Of a stretch of DNA of 64,000 nt, positions 46,292-58,600 are shown in pieces; within the stretch, counting starts at the first letter, position 1; each line of letters starts with the position of its first letter. The position numbers were made by a program, and so were the translations under genes. The stretch lies in NCBI RefSeq assembly GCF_036669915.1, contig NC_089320.1:15787874-15851873 (forward strand). Direction: 5' to 3'. This DNA is from Pocillopora verrucosa (lineage: Eukaryota > Cnidaria > Anthozoa > Scleractinia > Pocilloporidae). The notes beneath the pieces were generated by a model that searched no databases, was not told the DNA's origin, and saw nothing but the letters and a program-made list of their open reading frames with translations.

Positions 46292-49200
46292 TGTCAGTGG
46301 GAGAGTATAACAGGGTAATTTAGTGTTATCAACTAAGTTGAAAACATAAATTGGCCACTGTAAAGAGTTTAAAGACTAATGCTTGAAATGTCAGCATTTA
46401 AACTCTACAATGGCCAATTAATGTTTTCAACTCAGTTAATTAACACTAAATTACTCTTCATGAAAAAACACTGTAGAAAGCCAAGACAGACAAAATTTTG
46501 AAAGTGTGCATGCACTATTTGCAATTTACACTCATACTTCAACTTTGCACTTGTGTTACATAAGAATTAATGCTCTTGTTTTCAGCCAATCAGAAGCATG
46601 TAATTGTTTCATGCACATTATTATACAAAGTATAAAAGGCTGATCTTGGGAAGCTCTGACTGTGCTTTCAGACTGTTAATGCTCAAGATATAAGCAATAC
46701 CTGGACACATAACCATGGTATTATTTCATACAGAGAGCTAGTTATTTTATTTATTTACAACTACTGCACTTACACTTTTGCTGTGAAGATTTTGGAAAGA
46801 TCCACTTGGGGAAATAAATTTTGAAGAACAATTTGCTTCTGGAAATGACAGAGTAAGGCTAGTCTGATAATTGAATGGAAAAGATGAATTTAGATTTCTT
46901 CAAAACTGCAATTATACTAAGCACAAAAAACTTAACACACTTTTTGGCTGATTTCCTACCTTGCTGACATTTTGTACTGAAAATCCTTCTGAGGCCTCAA
47001 CAGATATGGTGTTATTATCTACATCTTCTTCAATGCTTTTTGCTCTGACAAGTTCTCCATAAATTGTGGGCTGGTCTGAAAAATAACATCTTTGGGTGAA
47101 AACTTTATACTTGTTGTGATTATGTTTTGTGTATAATTTAGGTCTTCAAAAATTACCATCTCACAGAATGTTCTCTAGTTATGTCTTTGATTACTTTTTA
47201 ATAAAGTTTGAGGTTGAAAACCTATGATATTACTTAGGAGACTATTACAGGCTATCAAATAAATGCATGTTTCTATTCAAACACAACCTTGTTAAAAATA
47301 TACCCATAGAATTATCAAAGTTGGAGTTTTTGATAAAGAGAATTCATGGTCCATATTAACAGGTGGGTGTAATTAAAGAATTTATTGAAAGTCTTGATTT
47401 GCTTGCATCTTTAGGTTGAAATTTTTTTGTAATATTCACACATGTACAGTCACAGTTCCAGAACTTTACATTTAGTATGTTAGCCTTACTGATTCGAGAG
47501 CAAGAAATCCAAGCCTTTCCACCAGGGTTTCTAAAAAAATACATTTAGGAAAGATTACATATTACTGAAGACTTATCTTTACCTCAAATACAACCCAAAC
47601 ACAATCAGGCATACTTGAGGCCTATCATAAAACATAGGCATGCATAGCATGCAACAGTAATTTTTTTGGCTGTATGGGCTGAGATAGAACACTGTGTGTA
47701 ACTTTCAAATGGATGAAAATATTGCATTACTTCACCATAAGAGAAAGAAAAAAGAAACTAATTTATCTGAACTCACACAGATATTTTGTGGTCTATTGTC
47801 TAAATACTTCTAAGCAAAAATAAAATGCATTTGTGCCACATTTACTGTTGCTTCCCTCACAACTGTTGTTTAGTTTTGTCACACAACACCATACATTCCC
47901 CATTTGAGGGAGAGCGCATTGTGTGATGAGACCAAATAATGGTTGCAAAAGAGACTACACTTACTGCTGTTCCTCTAGCAGAGAGACAATAAAAATTATT
48001 TGTCTACAATAAATTGCCTCCAAAATATAATTCCATGTAATTTTACAACGAAAAGCAAACTGAAACTATGTTGTATCTCCGATAGACCCTAAACAAGATA
48101 CACTGTGATCTTGAATAAGTGGAAATACATCGAACAAGAGAAAAGGATAATATTTTAAAGAGTGCTCCTTGATTGGTTTTTGTCTATCTGGACTTTGTCC
48201 TACTCTATGTGTAAAATGCGTGATAAAATGCAGGTTGTTTATGAGGAATTAACATGTGATTGGATTAAGTCCACAGTAGCTAAATGCCAATTTTATTTGT
48301 AGAAAAAGTTAAAAAGGTAGGAGAATTGCTTTGAAAATTTACTGACAGTGCCGTTCAGTTCCATGTGAATTTTTTTCAGTGGGATTGGACAATGCCATTA
48401 GAATATAAGATTAAGTGCATGTTGTTTACAAGAAAATGACATGTGATAGAGCAAAGTCTAGCTTGGCAAAATGGAATTTGACTGTTGGAATACAATTCAA
48501 GCCAGTAAAAAAATTGCCTGATGTTCATATAAAGCAATGATTTGGTATGTTCTGATGGCAGTTACTAAAACAAGGAATGACCTAAAATGACCTAAAATGA
48601 CCATAAGTGATTTCTAAAATGACCATAAGTGATTTCTAAAATGACCTAAAATAACCTAATATGACCTTGAGTGATGTGAACAATGCCGCGTTGCCAAATT
48701 CTGGATCACATCAGACCGGATTGGATTGGATTGTTCATTTCAGTTTGCAGATTTTATGTGGTTTAGCATTTGGTTTTTGGTTTTCATCAAATATTCAAAT
48801 GAGTTTTCCATATTTTTTTCGGTTTTTCTTCAATCTGAGAGGCAATTAAGTGCCTCCACTGATCTTGAACAGCTGCAAAATGCAAATGTCATTGAGAGGA
48901 ATGCGTGACAAACCAAATGTCACGAAGATAACTTCTCATTGGTTGAATATTGTAGGGATTCATAGAAGGTCTTATGTCTCAAATAGCACTCGAGACTTTG
49001 ACCTTGCAATGTGAAGCACTTAGGTTGATCAGTTTGCAAACTATGGCTTCCAATGTGCCTCACGCATCAGCAATGGAAGAAGGTTAAGGACCTTAAGAAG
49101 CAACTGCGGATTGTGTCACATATTTCTTAACTGACTGATTAAATGATACATACCTTTTGCTTGCCTTCATCCATGGTGGCACTACACAACACTCCTTGAC

Positions 49201-50973
49201 ACAGCTGTAAAAGTGACTACATGGGGTTTTTGGGCCAAAAAACTCCCAGAGGGGCCTATGCTCTATTTTGTCATGCAGACTTTATTGCAGCTTCTTGCGC
49301 AAAAATTTTGTTTTACATGATCCAATCCGTGATCCAGTCTGAGATCCGATCCGAGATCCAATCTGTGATTCAATCCAGTCCAATCTAGATTTTGTTGGTG
49401 CCACAAACTCAAGGTCATTTTAGGTCGTTTTAGGACATTTTAGAAATCACTTAGGGTTATTTAGGTTGTTTTGGGTCATTTTTAAAGTCACTCAAGGTTG
49501 TCCTAGGTCATTTTAGGTCATTTTAGGTCATTTTACTTTACTTTACTTTAATCAATTTACAGCAAATAAATATATGTACATACAAACATATAATTAATAG
49601 CTGATGGAAGACCTAGCAACAGGAATGAACTTCCCTAAAGATAAAGGCCACCAGAAACTATATATATGAAATAGAGGACAAAAGTAAAGTATACATAATT
49701 ACAGGCAATATCATAAAACGAGTATGGTAAAATGCTACATGTTAAAACTAAGTGCTAACTAAAATTAAGTAACAATCACTTTAAATCACTGCTATCGATA
49801 GCAAAACAGTAGCATCTTAGGTCATTTTTGAACATTGATAGTGATTCCCTTCTCCTAATAGATATAGGTAAATTATTCCAAAGACGAGCAACTCTGGGAA
49901 AAAAAGAAGACCTAAATCTGTTCTTGCATAGTTAGTTTAAAAGGTTAGTTCAGTGTTCCTTAAATTATAGGGTTCATGCTCAGAATCATAAAACTGTAGG
50001 TACTTAGAGATGTCGAAATCATAATAACTATGCAGGTATTTGAATAAAAAAATTAAGATAGATACGTCTAGAAGATAGTGACATCAAACCAGTCTTATTC
50101 AAACGTTCTTTGTAAGGAATCCTATTCCCGACCATGAGCTTAGTCGCCCGACATTGTACAGCCTCTACCATATCACCTAAATAGGCTTGATGAGGAGACC
50201 ACACTTGAGAGGCGTAATCAAGATGTGGTCTAACAAGGTGGACATACAGCTTTTTAATTACATCAGCAATGACACACGACCCACAAGATCTTCTTATTAG
50301 ACGCAAAACCTCATTAGCTGTGTTGACTTTGTTAACAATATGATCATGCCAGGATAATTTATTGTTAACAAGAATTCCTAGATCCTTTTCACACCGTGTC
50401 ATCGCGATGATATTGTTACCAAGTTGATAGGATGAATTTGTAGGCTTTTTCTTTTAGGAGATACTAAGATGTTTACATTTAGAACCATTAAAGGACATAC
50501 CCCAAAGGTCACTCCAGTCTTCAATTGAATAGAGGTCTTTTTGAAGAGCATCATGATCATCTAAGCTTAGCAATTCTCTAAAGCATTTTGCATAGGTAAT
50601 TAAGGGTCATTCCTTGTTTTAGTAACTACCATGTTCTGATTGGACTTTGGATATTGTTTTCATGGTACGTGATGGAATGTTACAAAAGTTGTTTGGTGTG
50701 TGTGTTGTGAGTACAGGAGCAGAAAAAACGTGTCAACTTAAAAATGATACAAAAAGGTAGATGCAAACATTTTATATCCTGATAAATCTCAACCTTAATT
50801 GACGAGGCTCTCGCGAAGGCCACAGACCATTACACTTATTAAAATTAGCCCAAAATTTACGGTTTCTGTCATTCTTTGTGCACAGCCACTTGATTCCATG
50901 ACAACATTTGCAAGAAAGCTCTGATATGAGGGGTGCAAGATACATACCCTAATGCGGCAATCTGATCGCAGAG

Positions 50974-51010
<37 letters not shown>

Positions 51011-51123
51011 ATAACTCAAAAACGTTCCACCACTGCGAATACATGGACATACCTGAGGGCTTCCTTCCAATCCCACTGTATGTTCAGACGAGGTACCTCA
51101 AAGATGTTTATGTTTCCTTCCAT
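41744..51123 (-). CDS. PAAF1: PAAF1, proteasomal ATPase-associated factor (WD40; complete, 12 exons, 414 aa)
   Basis: Exons in transcript order: 51123-51053, 47530-47490, 47075-46960, 46863-46774, 45733-45635, 45423-45273, 44833-44789, 44253-44104, 43387-43296, 43090-42984, 42509-42424, 41940-41744 (1,245 nt with stop; every junction phase agrees). Family role: WD40 protein (yeast Rpn14) that binds 19S ATPase subunits as a regulatory-particle assembly chaperone and limits 26S association. Visible: N-terminal block WKEALRNPGGKAW, then WD repeats including DISPGGGLGVSSGDDSTLLV, FPSGKVVLSGGADLRLKIWS, DRGRNVLSCSRDGTVRLWDC, the EREVGTVGKLLLLAQEDG segment, and the C-terminal GPDYDPVYSICRS...CRDKTIRKY. 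Order and length follow human PAAF1 (392 aa). Intron 1 is 3.5 kb and carries nested transposable elements; exon 7 is only 45 nt. Confidence 0.95.
46055..46254. repeat. foldback sequence related to the interior of the 54-kb TIR element
   Basis: AACATGATTTCAAGTACAAT, TAAATAAGCACAAGTAAATT and TTTTTCAAAGGCAACAAAAT match 54665-54735 in order. Two stretches (about 46090 and 46160) are partly complementary. It lies in the PAAF1 intron between exons 4 and 5, left of a Penelope-like tail. Confidence 0.55.
46255..46459 (-). mobile_element. Penelope-like element 3' tail, copy 2, folded back
   Basis: TAAAGGGGGTAAGTTTCTAA starts the plus-strand view. The TTATCAACTAAGTTGAAAAC ... AATTGGCCACTGTAAAGAG part is followed by its own imperfect reverse complement (CTCTACAATGGCCAATTAAT ... 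CAACTCAG), so this tail carries an inverted terminal piece, as does the 63-kb copy. Confidence 0.7.
48557..50630. mobile_element. TIR element (Mutator-like MITE) with 10-bp target duplications, interrupted by a LINE
   Basis: Terminal inverted repeats GGCAGTTACTAAAACAAGG (48557) and, at 50630 in reverse complement, GGTAGTTACTAAAACAAGG agree at 25 of 26 positions. Perfect 10-bp direct repeats ATGTTCTGAT flank it (48547-48556 and 50631-50640). Long sub-terminal arms made of AAAATGACCT and AAGTGATTTCT repeats (about 48575-48680 and, inverted, 49405-49533) form a foldback. There is no transposase. Ten-bp duplications and long TIRs suggest Mutator mobilisation. It lies in PAAF1 intron 1. Confidence 0.85.
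49534..50604 (-). mobile_element. LINE 3' fragment nested in the TIR element
   Basis: Minus-strand frames read DDHDALQKDLYSIEDWSDLW, then KDLGILVNNKLSWHDHIVNK, LVRPHLDYASQVWSPHQAYL, and VQCRATKLMVGNRIPYKERL (50402-50028), then FFPRVARLWNNLPISIRR: the region after the reverse transcriptase in L2/CR1-like LINEs. Frame changes separate the pieces. The 3' end is a short (AAAGT)n tail at about 49534-49553. The insertion splits the right arm of the surrounding TIR element, so it is younger than that element. Confidence 0.85.
50974..51005. repeat. (TA)n microsatellite near the PAAF1 exon 1 donor
   Basis: About 15 TA dinucleotides, roughly 50 bp inside intron 1 from the exon 1 donor (51052). Confidence 0.95.
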
Positions 51124-53685
51124 GAGCCATAAAATAGAAACTGTTTGAAAATAAACTACGAAAATGAGTTAAATTCGAAAATTCCTTTGCACATTTAACG
51201 TGAACAAGAGCCTTTCTGCAAATCATCGAGGTTAACAGTCCGCCATCTTTAATATTTAGCCACGGATAGACTGGAAACTAATTTATTTACATTGTAAGTA
51301 GGTCCGCCAAGCGTTGAGTACAGTTGTCGTTCGCAACTTTTCCTTGGGCCGAGAAAAAAAAGGATAGACTAACGAAGCAAGCAATCATTTTTTTCAAAAT
51401 GGGGAAGGGGGTGGAAGGGGGGGGGGGGGTGGGGTAGGGAGTTCACAGGAGAGAGTCATTAAGTTTTAAATTCCAATAAGAAAGGGAGTTTTTCCAAAAT
51501 TTGGAGAATCACTTCCTTTTTCATATTATACAGGTTTTCACAGGTTGACATAAAAAAAGTGATCCCTGAACTCATGACATTATGGAGGTAATCAAATAAG
51601 TACTTTGCCACCTTCGTGCGAAAATGACGTGTTCTGCTGAGAAACGGGAGCATTATTGAGAACTGCTCAGAAAGTCTTTCCCCTGCTCTGCCATGCCTCA
51701 CAGAGAACAGACAATGATGGGGTTATTCTGTCCGAAAGGACACTAAATTTCACAGTGTTGCCTTTAACACAAAAGAGTGATTCCCAGTTCAACAGATGGA
51801 ATTAGATTTGGGCCTTCTTTATACAACCGTTCTCAGTTTCTGATATTGCTTTCTTCTATGTCTCCGATATGTAACCCAGTTTGACCCAGTTGCTAATTGA
51901 TTCGTGCTGTCAAAGTGATTGAGCATCTCTGTATCTCCGGATTATGGTATCCCAGTGGTACTCCAAGATGTTATACTCACGATATGGTACTGAACATGTA
52001 GGGAAATATTTAAAAGAAAAATTAGAAAAAGAAACCTTTGATCTACCATGTTTGGGTTAGCTACGATGTTGCACAAGCTCAAAAAGGCTAAAGTCAAATC
52101 AACAGTCACGCTAATGCTTGATTAAACACTAAATGTCGGCTTCTTATTGCGATAACCAAGTAATCAGCTTGGGTTAATCCGCAATATCAGTTACTAAAAA
52201 TACCATAAAGATGTTTTTGTTTCACTCTTAATTTAACCAAACATGTTTCAAAATCTTGATAAATTTAATACTTTAGTTTCGATGGCTTCCAACATGTCCA
52301 AAGCAGTTTATCTTACTTTAGCTAAACTCTTAAGTAATTGATAATTTTCAAGTTTGCGCATCTTTGCAAAACTGTGGTCAGCATTGTGATATGATAACTT
52401 TTATGTCACTTATCCGTGTGGTTTTAATCACGTTTTCCCCGAGGATTCATAGGAATGTGACACAAATTAGCCCAGCAACCAATCAGAGCGTAGAGTCCTT
52501 TGTAACTATGAACACTGTCTTGAGGGCAACTCGTACGTGAATTATGAGAGCAGTCACATTAGGTAGAAGTAGATTATAAATGCTTCTTGAGAAAACGGAA
52601 AAGAGGATCACAAACCCCAGGTAAATTTTCACTCAAAGCTCGATTGTTTGAAAGACTCAAATTATTTTGATTTTTGCTTCAGCTTTCGTGTGATACAGTA
52701 ATTTTTGACGTGCAATGTTTAGACGCTATCGATCTTTGCAGATGTAATGCTTGTAATCTAAGCAACTTCCTAAAAATGTCATTTAAGCATTGGTCAAACT
52801 ATGGTAGATGGTCAGAAAGAGTCTGCATAATTTTTTTCGGATTGACAAATCACGAGCCTCACGATTTGATCCTGAAGCAACAAGTAGTGGGACACTCTTT
52901 GACGGTGTGCTCTCTGTGATCCGGAACACCAACCAATCAGAAAGAAAGGCTTAAGCTAAAACATTTTACAGAAGCTTCAACACAAGTGTTTCTTTCTTTA
53001 GCAGGGTTTCATCCGGCCCCATAAATACTCAATTGAAGCCATGCAGTTGAACTGAAAGGTCGTGATGTTGTGTTGATCTTCAAGATGGAATTGTATTACC
53101 ATGGGAGTTTGACTGGAGTGTGACAAACGAAGACAATATTGGAAACAAAGAAAGTCAACCGTCTGGTCCCCAATTTGGGGGCCAGATCGGCTTGTTTCCT
53201 TCAACTGCAAATAGTTTTGAGGCTCATGAAGTCACCAAGTACATCGAGAATTGGAGCAAAGATGGAGGCATTCAAGTCATACGGTAAACATTTTGTCAAC
53301 GTCATTTGCATGCGCTCTAATATTTGTTTACATTTCGTGAAGACTCTTCGACTAAATTCGAAACTTGTTGAAAAAGTCTCTCCAAGTTTTCTGACAGCTT
53401 TAATAGGCTTGTTTGATCATGGAACCAGACTGAGGCAGGGAGATCGTTGTTTTGTCCAATTTCACGCTTTGCACCAACAATATATTGAGGGATGTTTATC
53501 CTAATTCAGTGAAAGGTATCTAATATCATTTTCTCTTTTCTGTGGTCTTCTCGAGTGCTTTTCCATTTTTTTAATTAACTATTTGATGCGTCCTTTCATC
53601 TCGTGTTTATTCACAAAAATTTGCCGCAGAAGTTTTGGTCTTAATTCTGATAAAGCTTTCGGGTGAGCATATCTAAGTAACTTAA
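51124..53685. other. intergenic, no gene recognised
   Basis: Should contain the PAAF1 promoter next to 51123; ATGGCGGAC-type sequence in complement (near 51239) would suit a TATA-less promoter. A G-rich run lies at about 51405-51440. No exon or RNA gene is seen, and the 121-codon frame at 53139-53504 shows no family resemblance. Confidence 0.45.
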
Positions 53686-53689
53686 CCGA

Positions 53690-53870
53690 TAATTTAACCA
53701 ACATAATTAGAGCACTGCACCAGTATCGTAGAGGTCATTAAGGTTCAAATCCCGTACAGCCATGAATTTCTTTTTCAGGCTTTATTTTCACTACTACTTG
53801 AGTAGTGGTCATTACTGCAAAGATTGCTTTTATATTCACTTCTGTATCTGCAGTTCACATATATGGTTTC
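53690..53870 (+). repeat. decayed tRNA-derived repeat copy
   Basis: AGAGCACTGCACCAGTATCG and GGTTCAAATCCCGTACAGCC match the tRNA body, followed by a diverged tail (TTTCAGGCTTTATTTTCACT ... GTAGTGGTCATTACTGC). The D arm and acceptor are lost, so it is not a tRNA gene. Confidence 0.75.
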
Positions 53871-54035
53871 TATATATTCACAGTCATCCAATACTCCTCT
53901 ACTGATTACAAAGAAAGTGAAAATTACCAAAATGACATATTTGACCAATCAACAATCCTTAAATATAACATTAAAAACATCTTTAAGTACTTTCAATGAT
54001 TCCTAGTTTTAAGGAAATATTTTAACAAAATCATT

Positions 54036-55606
54036 CAGTCAATGTAAAATGCAGACTGCAGACTGCAGACCGGGGGTAAAATGCAGACTGAAGACTGCAG
54101 ACAAGGGGTAAAATGCAGACTGAGGGTAGAATGCAGACTGAAGACTGCAGACTAGGGGTAAAATGCAGACTGAGGGTAGAATGCAGACTGAAGACTGCAG
54201 ACTGGGGGTAAAATGCAGACTGAGGGTAGAATGCAGACTGAAGACTGCAGACTAGGGGGAAAATGCAGACTGAGGGTAGAATGCAGACTGAAGACTGCAG
54301 ACTGGGGATAAAATGGAGACTGAGGGTAGAATGCAGACTGAAGACTGCAGACTGGGGGTAAAATGCAGACTGAGGGTAGAATGCAGACTGAAGACTGCAG
54401 ACTGGGGGTAAAAGGCAGACTCGGTTCTAAAACAATCGGCTTTCCCACAATAACTTCAAGAGTGAGCTGGGATCTAGGCTGTGCAAGTTGTGAGATGCTG
54501 GCAATAATCGTCATGGCGATTGATGTTTCGATCGATTTTGAACTTCACTTCCTCAGATGGTTTAGGCATTGAACATATTGTTTTGAGGTAAGAAAAATTA
54601 GAAATGTAAGCATTTTAATATGCAGTTCACAGCCAGCTAATTACATTTCCCTTGTTAGTATGGGTAATCACATGATTTTGAGTGCAATTTGGAATAAATA
54701 AGCATGAGTTAATTTTTTCAAAGACTAACAAAATCCCATGAACCCATGGAGCAAGTGCAAATTGGGGTCTTTGAAAAAATTTAAAAATGAATATTTATTC
54801 CAAATTGTAAGAGGAAAATCATGTGATTACGTTTTAATAATATGCATGAAAAAATACGAGATAGCTTATTATAATTATGGAGAAGCAAAGTGCACACATC
54901 AAGTACAAAAATGATTTATTCTAACCCTGCAAGTGACATTGTGCATTTGGTCAAAACAACCATGTACAATCAAAACAATAATATATAATGATATTTTCAC
55001 ATCTTTAAGGTGCAAATAAGTTCAAAGTCTGGCTAAACAGTATAAGGAATTGTTCAGTCTGGTTACTTCTTTGCACTGAATTAACCCTCTTCTGCACTGA
55101 ATCACCTGAAAACTGCATTTATCTTAATCAATCAGAACTGAGTAATTTTTTCATGCATCTTATTAAGGAATGAAAGTTCTGCTGAGCAACACTAGGTAGC
55201 TTTAACATACATGTAGCTCATGTATACTTTGTTCAGACTTGAAAATAGTAGCAATAGACTTTCATCACACCTTGGCAACTACTAGTTAAACATAAGACAC
55301 AAGACTGTTGAATTTTATTATTTCATTTGGCTAAGCATAAAAATAGTCGTAAAATTGCAACTGACAGATAAATTTTAGAGGCAAAAGGAAAATTTTTAGT
55401 TGTGAATGCAACCGTATCAGTTGCAATGGTTAGCCTTGACTGACTTTAAATCCCATGTGACCCTATGTGACCCCAAAGTCATAGCAACCATGGCCATGGT
55501 TGATTCTGCATTTTACCCCTGGTCTGCAGTCTTAAGTCTGCATTTTACCCTCAGTCTGCCTTTTACCTCCAGTGTACAGTCTGCAGTCTGTGTTTTACAT
55601 TGACTG
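54036..55606. mobile_element. TIR element (Mutator-like MITE) carrying a 50-bp minisatellite
   Basis: Ends are CAGTCAATGTAAAATGCAGA (54036) and, in reverse complement from 55606, CAGTCAATGTAAAACACAGA, with 28 of the first 30 bases matching. Flanks are CAAAATCATT (54026-54035) and CAAAATCATG (55607-55616), a 10-bp target duplication with one mismatch. The minisatellite fills the left end, a shorter inverted version (55505-55590) the right, and a foldback (about 54660-54830) the middle. No transposase frame is present. Confidence 0.8.
54046..54425 (+). repeat. 50-bp minisatellite built from 10-mer ATGCAGACTG-type subunits
   Basis: The landmark TGAGGGTAGA recurs at exactly 54121, 54171, 54221, 54271, 54321 and 54371. 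Each 50-bp period is five related 10-mers. The minus-strand frame over it is a repeat artefact. Confidence 0.95.
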
Positions 55607-55616
55607 CAAAATCATG

Positions 55617-58600
55617 TAACCCTGAAATTAGAGTTTTGGTATAGGAGTTGCATAATAAGGATTTCTTTTAATTTTGTGCGTATTGAAATTTTTTTTAAGC
55701 AAAGTAGTAATTTAGTAATTTATTTTAACATCAGTTAGTTACACTGTAGGTAAGGAATTGTCATAGTTTTATTATACTGTTTGAGTCAAATGTTTGCTTT
55801 TCAACTATTTCAGTATAGTTTTGTGTGTTTAATTACGGACAGTGTTTTTTCTCTTTTAAGTTATTGATTATTAAAAAAGAAATATTGACAGATGACATCA
55901 TCATTAAATCATTGTACTAGGTATTTTGAAGTAATCATTGCTGTGCAATCTGTAAACACAGTAGTTTAATTTATGCCACAACTTTAAAAAATAACAAACA
56001 ATTCAAATCAGGCATTGTGGGCATTACAACAGTCCATTAATAAGTTTTGTTGTATTTGATATATAAAACAGCTTTTGGTGGAAGAATGAATGTGTGTAAA
56101 TGATATGAATCTTTGGAGAGGTATATTTTTAAAAGAAAAAATGATTATCTGTTTGGTGAAATTCCCACTGACATGCAGCTGGCTTTGATAACACATGCTG
56201 TTTCACAGCATGGTGGAAGTATAGAATTATTTGTTTCAAACTCCTTCTCCTCTTGTATGTATTTCATGTTGGTGATGCCTGTTCATTCTTGAAGGTCTAC
56301 CCTTGAGGCTAGTTTGCTTCTGTCATACTATTTAAATTACTTACAGTTGTATTTAAAAACTATCATGAAGAAAGAGATTTGATTTTGAAATATATTGGAA
56401 CTGAGTTCTGATCATTGTTTTCAGTTAACTTAAATTTCATTCAACAAATAAGATAATTTACAGCAGGATGTTAAAGGAGACATAATTTTGTTTTCTTTTT
56501 ATGATCCTGCATTTCATGATTTATTCATAAATGTATTAAATGTAAACTATGGAATGGTGCTAATTAAGATAAAAATTGTAAAAATTACACTGCTTTCTAA
56601 ACATTTTAGAGAATTTGTTGAAGAGACAAGACTTGGCCACTTCATCATGAATTGTATCAATATTGCATATATCATCAATATTGCTTTTGATCTTGTCACC
56701 TGTTTTGTGATAATGATTATTTCATTGCATTTTGAGCTGAATATAGAAAAAGTTCACTGATCTTGGAGTGAAATTAAGGGTCGATGTACAGGTGCTGTTC
56801 ATCTACATTTAAGTATAAATTTATTTGATGATTTTTTTACTTTAAATACACTAAAACAAGATGTAAAGAATCATTATGATAATATATCTGTAATATTGTT
56901 TATGTACATACAAGATCAGTTTGCCCACAAAGGCATGCAATGTTTATTCTTAATTACAAGTAATATGAACATGATCACAAACACTAATAAACATATTTAA
57001 AACTGTAGGGAACCAACCAACTTAAAAAGTACTTGTTTGTGAAATAACTTAGCAGTGTGATCCTAACAATGTGGTACGGTGCAAGGCTATATGGAAACAC
57101 TGTCCAAAACCAAGACAGCAATATTTGACCTCCATGACAAAGGTATATACTGATAATAAAATTTCATTAGCCTTTATTCTCTGTATCATTTGTTGGGTTG
57201 AAAAACTGATCATTACACCCAGCCAATAACATCTATAACATCCATGCAGGGAAGGATTAAACCTCTAAATTCTATATTAATCTGTTTAAAAATATTGCAA
57301 CTAAAGTGGGGCTTTCATAGTACTTAAACTTATATAATTTTAATTTGTATTAATCATTTTGTGGCACAAGTGAAATTTTTAAATGGGGCAGTACAATTTT
57401 TAGTGAAAGATAATTTTTTAAATTAATGGTCACCAGTTGAGGCATTGCATTTTGTTTTGCATATCTCTATTGATAGGGATGCTTAATTTAAAAACAATAA
57501 TTCATTTTCATCTTTAGAATGAGTTGATCCACAGTTTTTGCTAAATAGTAACTTAAACTGCACAGTAAACCAATTAAACAGCTTATTTTAACAGAAAATG
57601 ACTAACAGGGAGAATTAAAGATTTTGCTGAATGCTCTAAACAGATGAAAAGATTGCTATGTTTGCAAACTCAGTCATTTTGGAGGTAGGGATTTAAGACT
57701 ATGCTATACCAAAGTTTATCTATTGACATGCAATATTTTTAAGAAAGAATGTTTTAGGAGAACCTGTACTTAAAAGCAAAAGGTGTTTTAATTGGAAAGG
57801 CCTCCAGCAGAGTGTTGATGTTTGCTGTGGGCTTTGGTCTGGGATCTCAATTTGCATATTTTGTTTACATCATGTCATGCACTCGACAACAAAAGGGAAT
57901 TTGTCACGCATTTTGCAAAATGTTGAGAAATAAGAGTCCTTATCAAACAGCCAAAAAGAGAAGTGATGCAGTAGGGCCCAAAAGCAAAGAAATCAAGGTT
58001 AAGTTTTTCTCTTTCCCCTGGCTTGGTTTTCCTACTTTTCTTTCTGCTTTTCCCAATGAATTTTGGATTTCATTAAATTTGTGTTCCTTGGTTTGGAAAA
58101 TGACCTTTCCCATGAATTTCAAAGGAACTCTATGTCACAAGACTTGCTAGGGGTTCAGTTTTGCATTTCATTGGTCATTGGCATGACTGGCTTGACACAT
58201 GCTAAAATGAGGTGCAAAACTGTGAATTTCTTTGGAGGCCAAAAACTCAAGGTTTGTTTTTACCTGAGGTACCTCTACTTTAACAGGTTAATAGGGTATG
58301 TAGATTTGTTGGACTTTCATCAAAATTGGCCAGAATGTTTGTCAGATACTAATGCACAGAAGTGTGTGAGGCTTTAAGGAAATTCTAAATATTCCTCTTG
58401 CAACATTTCAGAGCTTGATGACAACCAAAATATTTTGTATTGTTCAACTCTAAAAAATATTTTCTCAGGAACCAATAGAAATATTTGAAAAGCATCACAC
58501 AGTTTGTTAGCTTTTTATCTGCTGAGTGATACTGTCCAGTTTGTTTCAAGGTCTGCAGTAACGTGAAGGCTGGTAATTCGATAAAGCAAACACCATCAAT

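Noticed and set aside
54152..54514. 120-codon minus-strand frame with repeats such as LPSVCILPPVCSL
   Set aside because: Lies entirely on the 50-bp minisatellite; a period not divisible by three keeps frames open by chance.
57812..58150. 112-codon plus-strand frame as the first EVH1-gene exon
   Set aside because: The residues do not resemble the start of any EVH1 protein, and the phase at its possible donor does not clearly fit the exon at 58928. Left unassigned.
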